Notes: generated by a model not told the origin, from the sequence alone. Numbered from the stretch's first letter, positions 1 to 6,333 are shown. The stretch is 12,981 nt of DNA from UBA8516 sp035457865 (GCA_035457865.1 DATIAR010000055.1:1-12981); one strand, 5' to 3'. A program made the numbers and translations.

Positions 1-92
1 CAAAAGTGGTATTTCCCAATTCATCGGTTTTTGAAATATTTTAAGAACTAATAAGGTTTGGTTGCGATCTGTTTAGTTTCATGCAATTAGTA

Positions 93-100
93 ATATAAGT
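93..100 (+). promoter_or_regulatory. TATA-like box of the first small membrane gene
   Basis: The AT-rich box ATATAAGT-like lies 21 nt before the GTG start at 122. That spacing fits a leaderless archaeal transcript beginning at or next to the start codon. The bases 1-92 before it show nothing else that can be supported. Confidence 0.5.
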
Positions 101-121
101 ACGAATTTTGTACTTGACTAT

Positions 122-400
122 GTGAATTTCAAAGGAATTTTTGTAGTAGGCATCATAGTTGCAATCATCGTTGTTGTCCTAGTGTCAAACAACACTAGAA
201 ATACTCCACCCGCTTTGGATGACAAACCATCTATGAACGACAGCGTATTGATCAATTCAAAATTGCAAAATAATGATGAGATTAAACTTAAAGATTACAC
301 AATAGCAGAAAAACCATCAGATCTTGATTATTATCTGGATGAAAATGGCTCCAAACACTATATCATTAAGGCTAAAGACGATGTAAATATTTCAGAATAA
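122..400 (+). CDS. Small membrane-anchored hypothetical protein
   Basis: 92 residues with one N-terminal hydrophobic segment (about residues 5-22, rich in Ile and Val), then a hydrophilic, mildly acidic tail. The topology suggests a membrane anchor with the tail outside the cell, or an uncleaved signal. The end of the tail (around residues 68-92) has a DYYLDENGSKHY stretch that resembles tails of small membrane proteins I associate with Nitrosopumilales; that resemblance is from memory and unverified. The GTG start is preferred because an in-register TATA-like box sits 21 nt upstream and the ATG two bases earlier reads straight into TGA. The next gene in the same direction starts 58 nt downstream with its own TATA-like box, so this is probably a separate unit. 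Function unknown. Confidence 0.7.
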   Translation: MNFKGIFVVGIIVAIIVVVLVSNNTRNTPPALDDKPSMNDSVLINSKLQNNDEIKLKDYTIAEKPSDLDYYLDENGSKHYIIKAKDDVNISE

Positions 401-429
401 TAGTCTTTTAAGGAGATTCAAAAAAAGAT

Positions 430-438
430 TTTTATACA
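430..438 (+). promoter_or_regulatory. TATA-like box of the secreted-protein gene
   Basis: TTTTATACA lies about 20 nt before the ATG at 459, the position expected for a leaderless archaeal promoter. Confidence 0.55.
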
Positions 439-458
439 CATATTAGGGATCGAGAACA

Positions 459-1073
459 ATGTTAAAAGGCATAGGATTCGGTTTAATTTTTCTAGCATTT
501 ATAATGATTCTGCCAGCTACTAATTCCAACACACAATCAGACTTACCAAAAATGTATGGAATTGCTACAATTGTCTTAAAGGATTCTACAGGAAACATTC
601 TCTTTGAAAATATGATTCACAACCAAGTTGTTGATGTCGGAACAACCTACATGTTGGATCAAGCGTTTGGAGATGGCGGTACAGATGTTTCTGATGCAAA
701 CCAAGTTGATACTATGTGTGTGACAGATTTTGCAGCACCTGATGGAGCTACAAATGACGCAGAGACTACCGCAGATTTCAACACCGAGAATGGTCTCACT
801 GGCAACAACTGTAAAGGAAATATTGTATTCACTACAGCAGCTACCACCGCAGGTTCAGGGACACAAACTTTTTCAGCTGGCACTCACTTTCCTGCAGGAA
901 CAGTAGTAGGAGGCATTGGTATTTGCGGTAATGGAGCCCAAGGTGCTGGTCCCTTCAATGACTGCGATACAACTGCCAATCAGGCTCCACTTCTTGCAGT
1001 AGTAGATACCACAAACGTTACTGTAAACTCTGGCGAGTCAGTCGATATAACATACACTTTAACTCTAGACTAG
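459..1073 (+). CDS. Secreted Thr/Gly/Asn-rich protein with signal peptide
   Basis: 204 residues. The first 20 or so residues form a signal peptide (Lys3, hydrophobic 5-19, then a polar Thr/Asn/Ser stretch). The mature part is acidic, rich in Thr, Gly, Asn, Ala and Val, with alternating hydrophobic patterns that suggest an all-beta fold. Four cysteines (C87, C118, C156, C169) lie in the exported part and could form two disulfides. It begins with KMYGIATIVLKDSTGN and ends with a VDITYTLTLD strand, reminiscent of a family of surface proteins present in several copies in marine ammonia-oxidising archaea; this is recall, not a search. A surface or extracellular structural role is inferred. The next gene starts 40 nt on, with a perfect inverted repeat between them. 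Confidence 0.75.
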   Translation: MLKGIGFGLIFLAFIMILPATNSNTQSDLPKMYGIATIVLKDSTGNILFENMIHNQVVDVGTTYMLDQAFGDGGTDVSDANQVDTMCVTDFAAPDGATNDAETTADFNTENGLTGNNCKGNIVFTTAATTAGSGTQTFSAGTHFPAGTVVGGIGICGNGAQGAGPFNDCDTTANQAPLLAVVDTTNVTVNSGESVDITYTLTLD

Positions 1074-1080
1074 ATGTTTT

Positions 1081-1099
1081 TGTAATACACAGTATTACA
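1081..1099. repeat. Perfect 8-3-8 inverted repeat TGTAATAC/GTATTACA
   Basis: TGTAATAC (1081-1088), spacer ACA, GTATTACA (1092-1099). It starts 7 nt after the stop of the secreted-protein gene and ends 14 nt before the ATG at 1114. It could be a repressor operator over the start region of the downstream gene or an RNA hairpin ending the upstream transcript. No T-run follows the hairpin on the + strand, which favours an operator. Confidence 0.6.
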
Positions 1100-1113
1100 C
1101 CAATCAGAGAGAA

Positions 1114-1551
1114 ATGAATAAGAAACAAGAAAAGATTTTTGTTCTTATTGCTGCTGCTGTTGTCATTGCTGTTTTTGTTTTCGCTCCGTGGTCAAACAGC
1201 TATTTTGGTTTGTTGCTTGACACATTTACAGGACCAAACTGGAATGAGTTAAATCCACATGATGTTGTCAAAAATGTAATCCCTGTTACTTTGATAGAAA
1301 GGACAGACAGCAACTGCAAAATGTCTGCAGAGAATATAGGTAACGTAATTGAACACCAATATTTTATTCGTGGAAAAGAATTTGCACAAGCAGTAAAATT
1401 TGATGCAAAAAACAGCACTGTTATTCTTCCTTGTGAAATGATTGCAGATGAGAAATCAAGACTTCATGTCTGGTACATAAAAGAAGAAGCTCCCAGACAT
1501 GGTGGAACATACAAGTATTTTGTTACCCCTTGGAATGATACAATTCCATAG
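1114..1551 (+). CDS. Membrane-anchored exported hypothetical protein
   Basis: 145 residues. Basic N-terminus (MNKKQEK), one hydrophobic segment at about 8-25, then an exported domain of roughly 115 residues with aromatic and charged residues and two cysteines (C68, C107) that could pair as a disulfide. No named domain is recognised. The ATG is the first in frame and is preceded by AGAGAGAA, a weak purine-rich site, and by the inverted repeat at 1081-1099. It follows the secreted-protein gene in the same direction with a 40-nt gap, so the two may be co-transcribed and both products act at the cell surface. It ends convergent with the FEN1 gene, 71 nt away. Confidence 0.7.
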   Translation: MNKKQEKIFVLIAAAVVIAVFVFAPWSNSYFGLLLDTFTGPNWNELNPHDVVKNVIPVTLIERTDSNCKMSAENIGNVIEHQYFIRGKEFAQAVKFDAKNSTVILPCEMIADEKSRLHVWYIKEEAPRHGGTYKYFVTPWNDTIP

Positions 1552-1622
1552 ATAATGATATGTAGCGTAATTTCAGGCAAAAACAGATCTAGATTCTGCA
1601 AATTACCGACTAGATCATCAAA

Positions 1623-2648
1623 TTAATTCATCCACTGCTCAAGGGTATGACTTTTTCTCTCTTTGGCTTTCTTCAGCCTATTAAGTGAAGTTTCAACCCT
1701 GTCTAGTGAAAAACTCCTCTCAGATGAGAGATAGTTTGTAATTGCTTGAAAATCTATCTCACCAAATTCTATAGATGAAACATCAGCAACTGTGGGCTCT
1801 AAAAATATCTGTCTTATCTGTTTGTAATCTATCTCTTGTAGCTTTTCTTGAATTTGTGGAACGGATTCAAGCTTGCCATATTCTTTTATTGCTTTTAGTG
1901 CTGTCTTTGGACCAATTCTCTCAAATCCATTTGGATTAAAGTCAGTACCAATGAGAATCCCAACATCCACTAGTTGTTCACGTGAAATAGCAAGCTCAGA
2001 TAGAGTTTTTTCAAGATCAATTATTTCAGGTTCTATCTCTATTGTAGTATTTCTGTTTGGAAGTTTCCTTCTGCCGCTATTTGTGAAATTTCGTACAAGT
2101 TTTTTTGCTCCAAATAACAACGAGTCAAAATCCTGACTTGCAGAAGCATATGCTTGTCCTGTGATAGTAAGATTTGCTGCAGTAGCTTCACCTTCTGATG
2201 GAGCTTGGATGAAGGGAATTCCAAAAAGATTCAACAAATGCTTAGAGTCTTCAACCATGTCGTCGCGTAGCACCGAGGTTTGTTGTGCAAATTTTTTTGC
2301 GTCCTCATACTTTCCTTCTGTTAATGCTTTTTCATATTTTATTGTAGCATCTTTTTTTATCTGCTTACGTCGTGATATTTCTGCAGATTTTAGTGACGGA
2401 GGCTTTCCATCAAAAACATAAACTGGTTTTATTCCTAGTGAAAGAAAGTTTATGTTTCTATAAAATAGACCGCTGATATGACTTGTTATTCTTCCCCTAG
2501 AATCATTTAATGGCATCCCGTCAGGACCGCGAATTATCGCCAAGAATTGATAAATCGCATTGTACGCATCAATTGCTATGACTTTGGACGCAAAAGATTC
2601 AAGATTTGTTTTTTCGCGTACAACTAGCGGCTTTAGATCAAGACCCAC
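1623..2648 (-). CDS. fen: Flap endonuclease FEN1
   Basis: 341 residues, the normal archaeal FEN1 length. The structure-specific 5' nuclease removes RNA-DNA flaps in Okazaki fragment maturation and works in base-excision repair. The N-domain begins MGLDLKPLV and carries D27 (AIDAYNA) and D80 (VFDGKPP). The I-domain has E152 and E154 (EGEATAA), D173 and D175 (SQDFDS) and D236 (GTDFNPNG), the expected two-metal acidic set. A helix-hairpin-helix follows at about 241-258 (GFERIGPKTALKAI). The C-terminus TLEQWMN sits where the PCNA-binding box lies, but Gln at box position 1 is Ser and the last aromatic is Met. The start is GTG, chosen because it gives the conserved MG N-terminus needed for the active site. 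A ribbon-helix-helix gene ends 34 nt upstream on the same strand, so co-transcription is likely. Confidence 0.96.
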   Translation of the reverse strand: MGLDLKPLVVREKTNLESFASKVIAIDAYNAIYQFLAIIRGPDGMPLNDSRGRITSHISGLFYRNINFLSLGIKPVYVFDGKPPSLKSAEISRRKQIKKDATIKYEKALTEGKYEDAKKFAQQTSVLRDDMVEDSKHLLNLFGIPFIQAPSEGEATAANLTITGQAYASASQDFDSLLFGAKKLVRNFTNSGRRKLPNRNTTIEIEPEIIDLEKTLSELAISREQLVDVGILIGTDFNPNGFERIGPKTALKAIKEYGKLESVPQIQEKLQEIDYKQIRQIFLEPTVADVSSIEFGEIDFQAITNYLSSERSFSLDRVETSLNRLKKAKERKSHTLEQWMN

Positions 2649-2682
2649 GAAATATTGTAATAATCAGTGAATTTTTGCTTTC

Positions 2683-2865
2683 CTATTTCTTGCGAAGGCT
2701 TGATTTTGTTTCCCAGCCGCGCTCTATGATTTCTTCATATACGTTTGAAAGCTTTGGAATGTCCTCGCCTTTTTCAGCTGCTGTCTTGACCTTTTCTCTG
2801 TAATAGTCCTCAATCTCTTTTGCTATGCGGCTGTCAATTGTTATGGAAACACGAAACTTTGGCAT
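2683..2865 (-). CDS. Ribbon-helix-helix-like small protein
   Basis: 60 residues. It opens with a short beta-strand pattern (KFRVSITID), followed by two helices (about 13-33 and 40-50) ending in SNVYEEIIERGW, the layout of a CopG/MetJ-type ribbon-helix-helix DNA-binding protein, in which a paired strand from a dimer enters the major groove. The insertion between helices (EKGEDIPK) is longer than in minimal family members. Its gene lies just upstream of FEN1 on the same strand with a 34-nt gap. It may regulate its own operon; no toxin partner is visible, so it need not be an antitoxin. Fold assignment is by pattern only. The promoter is not clear: the best AT-rich candidate is around 2886-2895. 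Confidence 0.75.
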   Translation of the reverse strand: MPKFRVSITIDSRIAKEIEDYYREKVKTAAEKGEDIPKLSNVYEEIIERGWETKSSLRKK

Positions 2866-2940
2866 CTATGTTTTAGCACCCTGTTTGTGATATTAGTAAG
2901 TATGATATCAATAATAAACTATCCACTATCAATTCTTACA

Positions 2941-3108
2941 CTACTTTATAGTCAGGGCAAAGCCGTCCCTTGTTGGTTTTAGGAGCACAAGCTCATTGTC
3001 ATCAAAGCCCAGACTTGATAGAAAGTTCTCAATGGTCATCTCGTCTGAAAGCACGTACTTTTTTCCACCAAACTCAATTGAGACGACTTTTTTGGAAATG
3101 GTCTCCAA
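2941..3108 (-). CDS. 55-residue hypothetical protein with TTG start
   Basis: Small gene with good coding character, beginning METISKKVV and ending GFALTIK. The frame closes at TAG (2941-2943) and the only usual start after the upstream in-frame stop is TTG (3106-3108), apart from an internal ATG at codon 24. A strong TATA-like box (GGATATAAAG, 3133-3142) lies 24 nt upstream, as in other leaderless genes here. The predicted order is strand, GG turn, strand, helix (TIENFLSSLGF), strand, which resembles the first half of a ThiS/MoaD-like beta-grasp fold, but the C-terminal Gly-Gly is absent and the protein is shorter than sulfur carriers. Function unknown. It is divergent from the tRNA-Ser gene. 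Confidence 0.7.
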   Translation of the reverse strand: METISKKVVSIEFGGKKYVLSDEMTIENFLSSLGFDDNELVLLKPTRDGFALTIK

Positions 3109-3132
3109 CTGATCTTTGTAATAAATAGTCTA

Positions 3133-3142
3133 CTTTATATCC
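3133..3142 (-). promoter_or_regulatory. TATA box of the 55-residue gene
   Basis: On the minus strand the box reads GGATATAAAG, 24 nt before the TTG start. It supports that unusual start and a leaderless transcript. The divergent tRNA promoter must lie in the same 100-nt gap; GTATTTATTG at 3176-3185, about 25 nt before the tRNA, is a candidate. Confidence 0.6.
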
Positions 3143-3209
3143 TTTATTATATACTTGATCACTTTCATTCTTAGTGTATTTATTGATCAAAGTACGAAGT
3201 CTTGCAGTT

Positions 3210-3304
3210 GCCAGGTTAGCCAAGTGGTACGGCGACCGCCTCGAGATCAAAACAAGGTAGCGGTTGTGCTTCTGCACACATGGGTTCGAATCCCTTACCT
3301 GGCG
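3210..3304 (+). tRNA. tRNA-Ser(CGA) with a 13-nt intron
   Basis: The acceptor stem GCCAGGT (3210-3216) pairs fully with ACCTGGC (3297-3303), followed by discriminator G3304; CCA is not encoded. D-stem GCC/GGC (3219-3221/3231-3233). Anticodon stem ACCGC (3235-3239) pairs with GCGGT (3260-3264). The loop reads CT-CGA-G, giving anticodon CGA at 3242-3244, then an intron 3246-3258 before A38 (3259). A long variable arm, TGTGC TTCT GCACA, marks a class II tRNA and fits Ser. The T-arm is GGG TTCGAAT CCC with a T-T mismatch (3281/3295). The splice sites fit a bulge-helix-bulge: bulges AG^A and GT^A around helix CTCG/CAAG, which has one C-A mismatch. The mature tRNA would be 82 nt, reading UCG. Confidence 0.92.
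3246..3258 (+). other. tRNA intron at canonical position 37/38
   Basis: The 13 nt between G37 (3245) and A38 (3259) must be removed to form a 7-nt anticodon loop. The flanks form a relaxed bulge-helix-bulge recognised by the archaeal splicing endonuclease. Confidence 0.8.
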
Positions 3305-3330
3305 TCCTAATTTTTTAGTTTGAAATTAAT
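3305..3330 (+). terminator. T-run terminator after tRNA-Ser
   Basis: TCCTAATTTTTTAG begins directly after the tRNA, with a six-T run at 3311-3316. Oligo-T tracts without a hairpin are the usual archaeal terminator. The rest of the gap to 3442 shows no gene. Confidence 0.5.
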
Positions 3331-3442
3331 TTTAACCTAGAAAATGCCTGATCTCAAACTTGCGTTGCTTTTGTAGAAAGACAGAATTATTTGAATTAAA
3401 AAAGAAAGGAAATTGGATCGTATAAGCGATGGTTTAGTCTTC

Positions 3443-4174
3443 CTATACGTATCCATATCCGATTAGCTTCAGAGTGTTACTCTTGACTAATCCTATGTTT
3501 GGCGCATACAATTTGAAATCTTCCGTTGTTGGCTCAAGAGGAGTTGTTTCTAAGATCTCTAATGAATTCTTAAAAACTCCCGCGGGAGTTTTGACTCTTT
3601 CATCAAGACTTTCAATTACTGCCCTATCCAATGCAACACCAGGTGCAACTTCCTGATAGTAGGCATAGTCTTCAGCTGGAGCTCCAGGCATCATCAATCC
3701 TGCTCTTGCACCATCTGCTCCATGCAACCAAGCACCATCGTGGCTGACGATTTGGCCGTCTTGGTAAATGTCTACCTCTTCACCAAAGTAAAAGACATTG
3801 TTGTTTTCATTACAAATGGCAAAAAAGTTTCTTGAAACTTCTACCAATGATCCATCTACTGTTTCTCTTTCTTCTACCACCCTTGTTTCAATACCTTCTA
3901 TGATTTTTGTTTCATCCAGTACGGTGATGGTTAGTTGGATAAGCGAACCGCCCTCCCTTCCTTTTAGCACAAGTTGGTATCCAGGCTCTAAGACAAAGTA
4001 AGAATTGCTTCCTGTTGAGGACCACGTACACGCTGCTAGGTCAAAATTGTCTATAAATTGTGGTTCCTCATCTTTTTCTGCATTGGCTTTATTGATTTCG
4101 TTGTATGTGCCTGCTAGTGTAACAGTTGCAATAATTGCTACTATTACAATATTCATGGTCTGTTTTGAATTCAT
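3443..4174 (-). CDS. Secreted hypothetical protein, beta-rich
   Basis: 243 residues. Basic start, hydrophobic segment at about 8-22 (IVIVAIIATVTLAG), then an acidic exported domain, so a signal peptide or N-terminal anchor. The domain has alternating strand patterns, e.g. EPGYQLVLKG near 62-73, VITVLDE, TRVVEERETVDG near 97-108, VEVSRNFFAIC and a DIYQDGQIVSHDGAW stretch. Two cysteines lie in the exported part (C49, about C121). Later segments, AGLMMPGAP, YQEVAPGVALD and KTPAGVF, look like those of uncharacterised secreted proteins found in bacteria as well as archaea; this is recall only and gives no function. A TATA-like box on the minus strand (CTTTAATATC, 4194-4203) is 19 nt before the ATG. 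It is divergent from the winged-helix regulator. Confidence 0.78.
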   Translation of the reverse strand: MNSKQTMNIVIVAIIATVTLAGTYNEINKANAEKDEEPQFIDNFDLAACTWSSTGSNSYFVLEPGYQLVLKGREGGSLIQLTITVLDETKIIEGIETRVVEERETVDGSLVEVSRNFFAICNENNNVFYFGEEVDIYQDGQIVSHDGAWLHGADGARAGLMMPGAPAEDYAYYQEVAPGVALDRAVIESLDERVKTPAGVFKNSLEILETTPLEPTTEDFKLYAPNIGLVKSNTLKLIGYGYV

Positions 4175-4193
4175 TAGAATCTCTTTAGTGTTT

Positions 4194-4203
4194 GATATTA
4201 AAG
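4194..4203 (-). promoter_or_regulatory. TATA-like box of the secreted beta-rich protein gene
   Basis: Minus-strand CTTTAATATC lies 19 nt before the ATG at 4174, fitting a leaderless transcript. Confidence 0.5.
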
Positions 4204-4258
4204 CGATTGTGAGACAAGTACCTAATTCAAAAATTAATCAAAATATCTAACCATTACT

Positions 4259-4270
4259 ATTCTTAAGAAT
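4259..4270. repeat. 12-bp perfect palindrome ATTCTTAAGAAT
   Basis: A continuous palindrome in the gap between the divergent secreted-protein gene and the winged-helix regulator. Such a site could be the operator of the adjacent regulator. It lies about 85 nt from the minus-strand start and 124 nt from the regulator start, so the role is a guess. Confidence 0.4.
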
Positions 4271-4393
4271 GATTTCATTCCACTTAGATGAATGTACTAT
4301 AATCAATATATTCTTCTAGTCCTAATTTTGATAAAAGGATGAAAATTGTTGACAGTATCATAATTTTTGTTATGGATAAGAAGTTGGTGTGGA

Positions 4394-4933
4394 GTGAATG
4401 ACGAGTCAAATAGTAACACCATTCGAGTATTACAATACATTCAGGAAAATCCAGGATGTCACTTACGTCAAATCAAGAGGGAGTTAATAATGTCAATGGG
4501 AACAACTCAATATCATCTTAATCTACTCGAAAATCAAGGTAAAATTTCTTCAGAAAGACACAACCTTCACAAATACTATTTCCCAATAGGTCTTTTTGAA
4601 CAAAATGAAAGAGACATTCTTAAAATTTTGAATCAGGAAACAGCAAGAGAGATTCTGATGATGATCTTGGAAAAAAAGAATCCAACACAAACTGATATTG
4701 CAAACATGATAGGGATATCTTCAGCTTCAGTGAATTGGCATGTTAACAGATTAGTTGGACTTGGTTTAATTTTAGAACTAAAAGATGGCAAGTTCAAAAG
4801 ATACACATTTGAAATAGATCCCAAACACATCATTTCATTAATGAAAAACTATCATCCAAACATTTGGAACAGATGGAGCAACAGACTTGCTGAGATGTTC
4901 TTGTCTCTATCAAAGGAGGATAAAGAACAATGA
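4394..4933 (+). CDS. Tandem winged-helix transcriptional regulator
   Basis: 179 residues from the GTG at 4394. Two winged helix-turn-helix units follow one another. The first (about 5-62) reads TIRVLQYIQENPGCHLRQIK, then MGTTQYHLNLLENQGKI as recognition helix and an RHNLHKYYFP wing. The second (about 70-140) reads ETAREILMMILEKKNPTQTD, then SSASVNWHVNRLVGLGLI and a GKFKRYTFE wing. This is the layout of ArsR/MarR-like archaeal regulators with a tandem repeat. No ligand-binding domain is seen. The stop overlaps the start of the following membrane gene (ATGA), so the two are translationally coupled and probably act together. A TTG at 4367 would add nine residues (LWIRSWCGV-like) foreign to the fold; TATA-like boxes exist for both (4330-4339 and 4359-4367), so the start is not certain. 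Confidence 0.87.
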   Translation: MNDESNSNTIRVLQYIQENPGCHLRQIKRELIMSMGTTQYHLNLLENQGKISSERHNLHKYYFPIGLFEQNERDILKILNQETAREILMMILEKKNPTQTDIANMIGISSASVNWHVNRLVGLGLILELKDGKFKRYTFEIDPKHIISLMKNYHPNIWNRWSNRLAEMFLSLSKEDKEQ

Positions 4934-5232
4934 TCCTCTCAAAATTATTCCTAGAAATCGAACCTTTTGGAATAGAAAGTGGAATTGAGCTTGGAATTGT
5001 GGCTTTCGCCTTGATTTTATTTGCATTATCTATCACAGCCTACAGAAATACCAGGATTAAGAAAATTCTGTTCGCAGCTGCCGCTTTTGCTTTGTTTGCT
5101 ATACAACTTTTTGTTGATTCCGTAGAGGATTACCTAGGGTTTTTGGATGAAGATATTACTGGCATTATATTGAAATTAATGACATTTGCAATTCTAGTAT
5201 TATTTTTTGTAGCAATAGTGAAGAGACGATGA
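4930..5232 (+). CDS. Three-helix membrane protein coupled to the regulator
   Basis: 100 residues with three predicted membrane segments at about 18-37, 46-62 and 76-97, short loops, an acidic segment between the second and third (VEDYLGFLDEDIT) and a basic end (VKRR). The ATG overlaps the regulator's TGA by the ATGA arrangement, which implies coupled translation. Small three-helix proteins paired with winged-helix regulators recur in archaea; I infer that this one senses a membrane or envelope signal, or tethers the regulator to the membrane. No enzyme or transporter family is recognised. The following 88-nt gap holds the ribosome-binding site of the next gene. Confidence 0.8.
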   Translation: MILSKLFLEIEPFGIESGIELGIVAFALILFALSITAYRNTRIKKILFAAAAFALFAIQLFVDSVEDYLGFLDEDITGIILKLMTFAILVLFFVAIVKRR

Positions 5233-5320
5233 AAAGAACTGGAAAAATTATACGATGAATTTAGGCGTGGAATAATCTTATTAATGTGAATACTGTTCTA
5301 TCATTAAGAGGAATGAGATA

Positions 5321-5569
5321 ATGGGCCACATACGTATTGGAGGAAGAGGAACTACAAGAAGAATATCTGAAAAAGAAGAAGACAACTGGGCCGGTGCTCC
5401 ATTTAAGGAATTTTCAAAACAACGAAAAGAAGCTGCAAAAAATAGTTACATTACTGTCGGCAGAGGTACAACCAAGATAAAATTTGGCGACATACCTGAT
5501 TCAGCAAGTACATCAGCAAAAGGAATGTGGGTCAGCACGGGAAGAGGCACTGGTAAAAGAAGATTATAG
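5321..5569 (+). CDS. Small basic protein with three GRGT repeats
   Basis: 82 residues. The same short motif occurs three times: IRIGGRGTT (4-12), ITVGRGTTK (44-52) and WVSTGRGTG (70-78), each a short strand followed by Gly-Arg-Gly-Thr. The spacers are charged and look helical (about 16-22 and 27-41) or flexible (59-67). The ends are basic (KRRL). No known family is recognised; Gly-Arg-Gly repeats would suit RNA or nucleic-acid contact, or a beta-turn scaffold, but this is speculative. AGAGGA (5307-5312) lies 8 nt before the ATG, a plausible Shine-Dalgarno site, so this gene seems to have a leader, unlike many neighbours. It is convergent with the DUF6659-like gene. Confidence 0.75.
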   Translation: MGHIRIGGRGTTRRISEKEEDNWAGAPFKEFSKQRKEAAKNSYITVGRGTTKIKFGDIPDSASTSAKGMWVSTGRGTGKRRL

Positions 5570-5639
5570 CAATTCACAAAGTTCAAAACAGATTTGAGGA
5601 ATATAACCAAATAATATTAGATGAAGATAGAGGAGAGTT

Positions 5640-5987
5640 TTATCTGAAAGATCGAACCTTGCGAACCACTTTATTGTGATCAAATGATCCCGAAGTAGTA
5701 ATGTAGAGTAGATGATTTCTTCCAGCAGGCATTGTAATTCTTTTTACATTGCCATATTCTGCTAACACATATTTGCATGCTCCAAGTTTTCGCTCAAGTT
5801 TTTTTCGTATTTTCCAAGCCCGTGCAGCTAATTGCAATGAAATCATGCTTTCTTTTTTGGAGAGAAGCATCTTTGCTTTCCTTGAACGTGCACTAAAAAC
5901 AACTCTCCCATTCATGTCACAAACAGTGACGACTCTTACCGAAGGACTAAGGCGAATCAACCTTTCTGCGGCGCTTTGAACTTCCAC
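5640..5987 (-). CDS. Conserved hypothetical protein, possibly DUF6659
   Basis: 115 residues, no signal or membrane segment. The N-terminal helix (EVQSAAERLIRL) is followed by a strand and turn (VRVVTVCDMNGRVVFS), a long helical, strongly basic middle (about 32-68, KKESMISLQLAARAWKIRKK) and strands YVLAEYGNVKRITMP and HLLYITTSG. This order resembles a roadblock/profilin-like fold and, from memory, the DUF6659 proteins common in Nitrososphaerota. The GTG start is the first possible after an in-frame TAG, and a TATA-like box (6009-6017) lies 21 nt upstream. Role unknown; members of this kind may bind other proteins rather than catalyse. Confidence 0.75.
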   Translation of the reverse strand: MEVQSAAERLIRLSPSVRVVTVCDMNGRVVFSARSRKAKMLLSKKESMISLQLAARAWKIRKKLERKLGACKYVLAEYGNVKRITMPAGRNHLLYITTSGSFDHNKVVRKVRSFR

Positions 5988-6008
5988 GAAATATTCATTC
6001 TACAGTAA

Positions 6009-6017
6009 TTGATAAAG
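6009..6017 (-). promoter_or_regulatory. TATA-like box of the DUF6659-like gene
   Basis: Minus-strand CTTTATCAA, 21 nt before the GTG start at 5987; leaderless layout. Confidence 0.45.
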
Positions 6018-6120
6018 ATTTCCTGTAACAAAGTAATATCATTATTGGATAATCGATTAGATTTGATGTAAAAAAACTTGTGAGTCGTTAAAGACTGGCA
6101 AAAGTTTTGATTAACGAAGC

Positions 6121-6129
6121 CTATTATAG
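6121..6129 (+). promoter_or_regulatory. TATA-like box of the Cys-rich/HNH operon
   Basis: CTATTATAG, 19 nt before the ATG at 6149; leaderless layout for the first gene of the pair. Confidence 0.5.
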
Positions 6130-6148
6130 TTAGAAAACAAAACAGAGT

Positions 6149-6325
6149 ATGTCAAAATCACCAGTAGAATGCAAATGTTCTTCTTGCGAATGCGGAATCT
6201 ATACATATAATGAATCTCAGGTTTGCGTCAGATGTGAAGAAAACAAGCATTCATCAGGACAAAAAAGATGGTCAACTATGGTATTAAAAACTGAAGCGCC
6301 AGTTCTTGTAGAAGAATCCATGTAG
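6149..6325 (+). CDS. 58-residue cysteine-rich probable zinc-binding protein
   Basis: Reads MSKSPVECKC and on to LVEESM. Six cysteines form C8-x-C10-x2-C13-x-C15, then C26-x2-C29, an arrangement suited to a small zinc site; a single zinc would need only four, so either two are spare or the cluster is more complex. The part after residue 30 is polar and has no recognised motif. A TATA-like box stands 19 nt upstream of the ATG. The stop TAG is followed after 8 nt by the ATG of the HNH-like gene and forms part of its Shine-Dalgarno site (GGAG), so the two are one operon. A nucleic-acid-binding or adaptor role for the partner is inferred. Confidence 0.78.
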   Translation: MSKSPVECKCSSCECGIYTYNESQVCVRCEENKHSSGQKRWSTMVLKTEAPVLVEESM

Positions 6326-6333
6326 GAGCAAAA

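Noticed and set aside
659..883. Minus-strand open frame inside the secreted-protein gene
   Set aside because: Shadow of the plus-strand gene, which has signal peptide, promoter and typical composition.
2645..2656. Identical 12-mer CCACGAAATATT at two GTG starts (here and 5985-5996)
   Set aside because: Repeats of this length are expected by chance in 13 kb of AT-rich DNA; the shared position at two starts is noted but is not enough for a motif.
3074..3277. Minus-strand open frame of 67 codons
   Set aside because: It runs antisense through the tRNA-Ser gene and overlaps the better-supported 55-residue gene in another frame; the composition is not protein-like.
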